Assembly (NCBI GenBank): GCA_946478985.1
Contig: CAMLDZ010000167.1
Span: 1-5,415 of the forward strand
Direction: 5' to 3'
Source: an uncultured Solimonas sp.
Lineage (GTDB): Bacteria; Pseudomonadota; Gammaproteobacteria; Nevskiales; Nevskiaceae
DNA: 5,415 nt
Below are positions 5,361 through 5,415 of the stretch, piece after piece. The position numbers and the translations under genes were made by a program. Every line of letters begins with the position of its first letter. The first letter of the stretch is position 1. Under the pieces are notes generated by a model that saw only the letters and a program-made list of their open reading frames with translations, was not told where the DNA came from and did no database searches.

Positions 5361-5415
5361 GGAGCGGTAGTTCAGTTGGTTAGAATACCGGCCTGTCACG
5401 CCGGGGGTCGCGGGT
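5361..5415 (+). tRNA. tRNA-Asp (anticodon GUC), 3' part beyond the window
   Basis: The first 55 nt of a tRNA closely resembling the E. coli tRNA-Asp sequence: 5' acceptor strand GGAGCGG, D arm GTTCAGTTGGTTAGAAT, anticodon loop with GTC at 5395-5397, and the start of the T arm (GCGGGT). The missing 3' side should add about 22 nt, ending near 5437. It would read GAC and GAU. The 5' end follows tRNA-Val after 11 nt (AAAAGTTTTCG), the spacing expected for a shared precursor. Confidence 0.95.

Noticed and set aside
1..5415. Mobile elements, CRISPR arrays, phage genes or toxin-antitoxin modules
   Set aside because: No transposase, integrase, direct-repeat array, target duplication or small toxin pair is visible; the tRNAs could serve as integration sites, but no attachment repeat is seen within the window.

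Overview
The window looks like a piece of a GC-rich gammaproteobacterial chromosome, plausibly from the Xanthomonadales/Nevskiales (Solimonas/Nevskia-like) side of the class. The indications are a HU-beta gene closely matching the proteobacterial HupB family, followed directly by tRNA-Val(UAC) and tRNA-Asp(GUC); high-GC coding sequence with frequent GTG starts; and genome-encoded CCA on tRNA-Val. The lineage is an inference, not a measurement.

Positions 1-4523 (minus strand) hold a tight three-gene operon, read right to left. Gene 1 is a 188-aa secreted beta-rich protein. Gene 2 is a 622-aa secreted helical-repeat (TPR-like) protein with a Pro/Ala linker and a C-terminal coiled coil. Gene 3 is a TPR-rich lipoprotein of at least 699 aa that runs off the left edge. 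The genes overlap by 4 and 8 bases, so they are probably translationally coupled, and all three products carry export signals. Together they look like the periplasmic/outer-membrane part of a multi-protein envelope machine. The best guess, made from protein style and memory and not from a search, is the Agl/Glt (gliding-motility-like) TPR modules that accompany TolQ/TolR-type motors in some gammaproteobacteria. The test is what lies left of position 1.

Positions 4524-4933 are a 410-bp divergent intergenic region. It holds a strong sigma70-type promoter for hupB (TTGACG, 17 bp, TATAAA), a dyad just upstream of it, and a leader of about 140 nt with competing GC-rich hairpins and a boxA-like CTCTTTAAC. 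A weaker promoter candidate and a small palindrome lie on the operon side.

Positions 4934-5206 encode HupB, the histone-like HU beta subunit. Positions 5274-5349 are tRNA-Val(UAC), and 5361-5415 are the first 55 nt of tRNA-Asp(GUC), cut by the window edge. A 7-bp hairpin separates hupB from the tRNAs. hupB and the tRNAs are ordinary housekeeping genes. The TPR operon and the hupB leader are the parts worth a second look.
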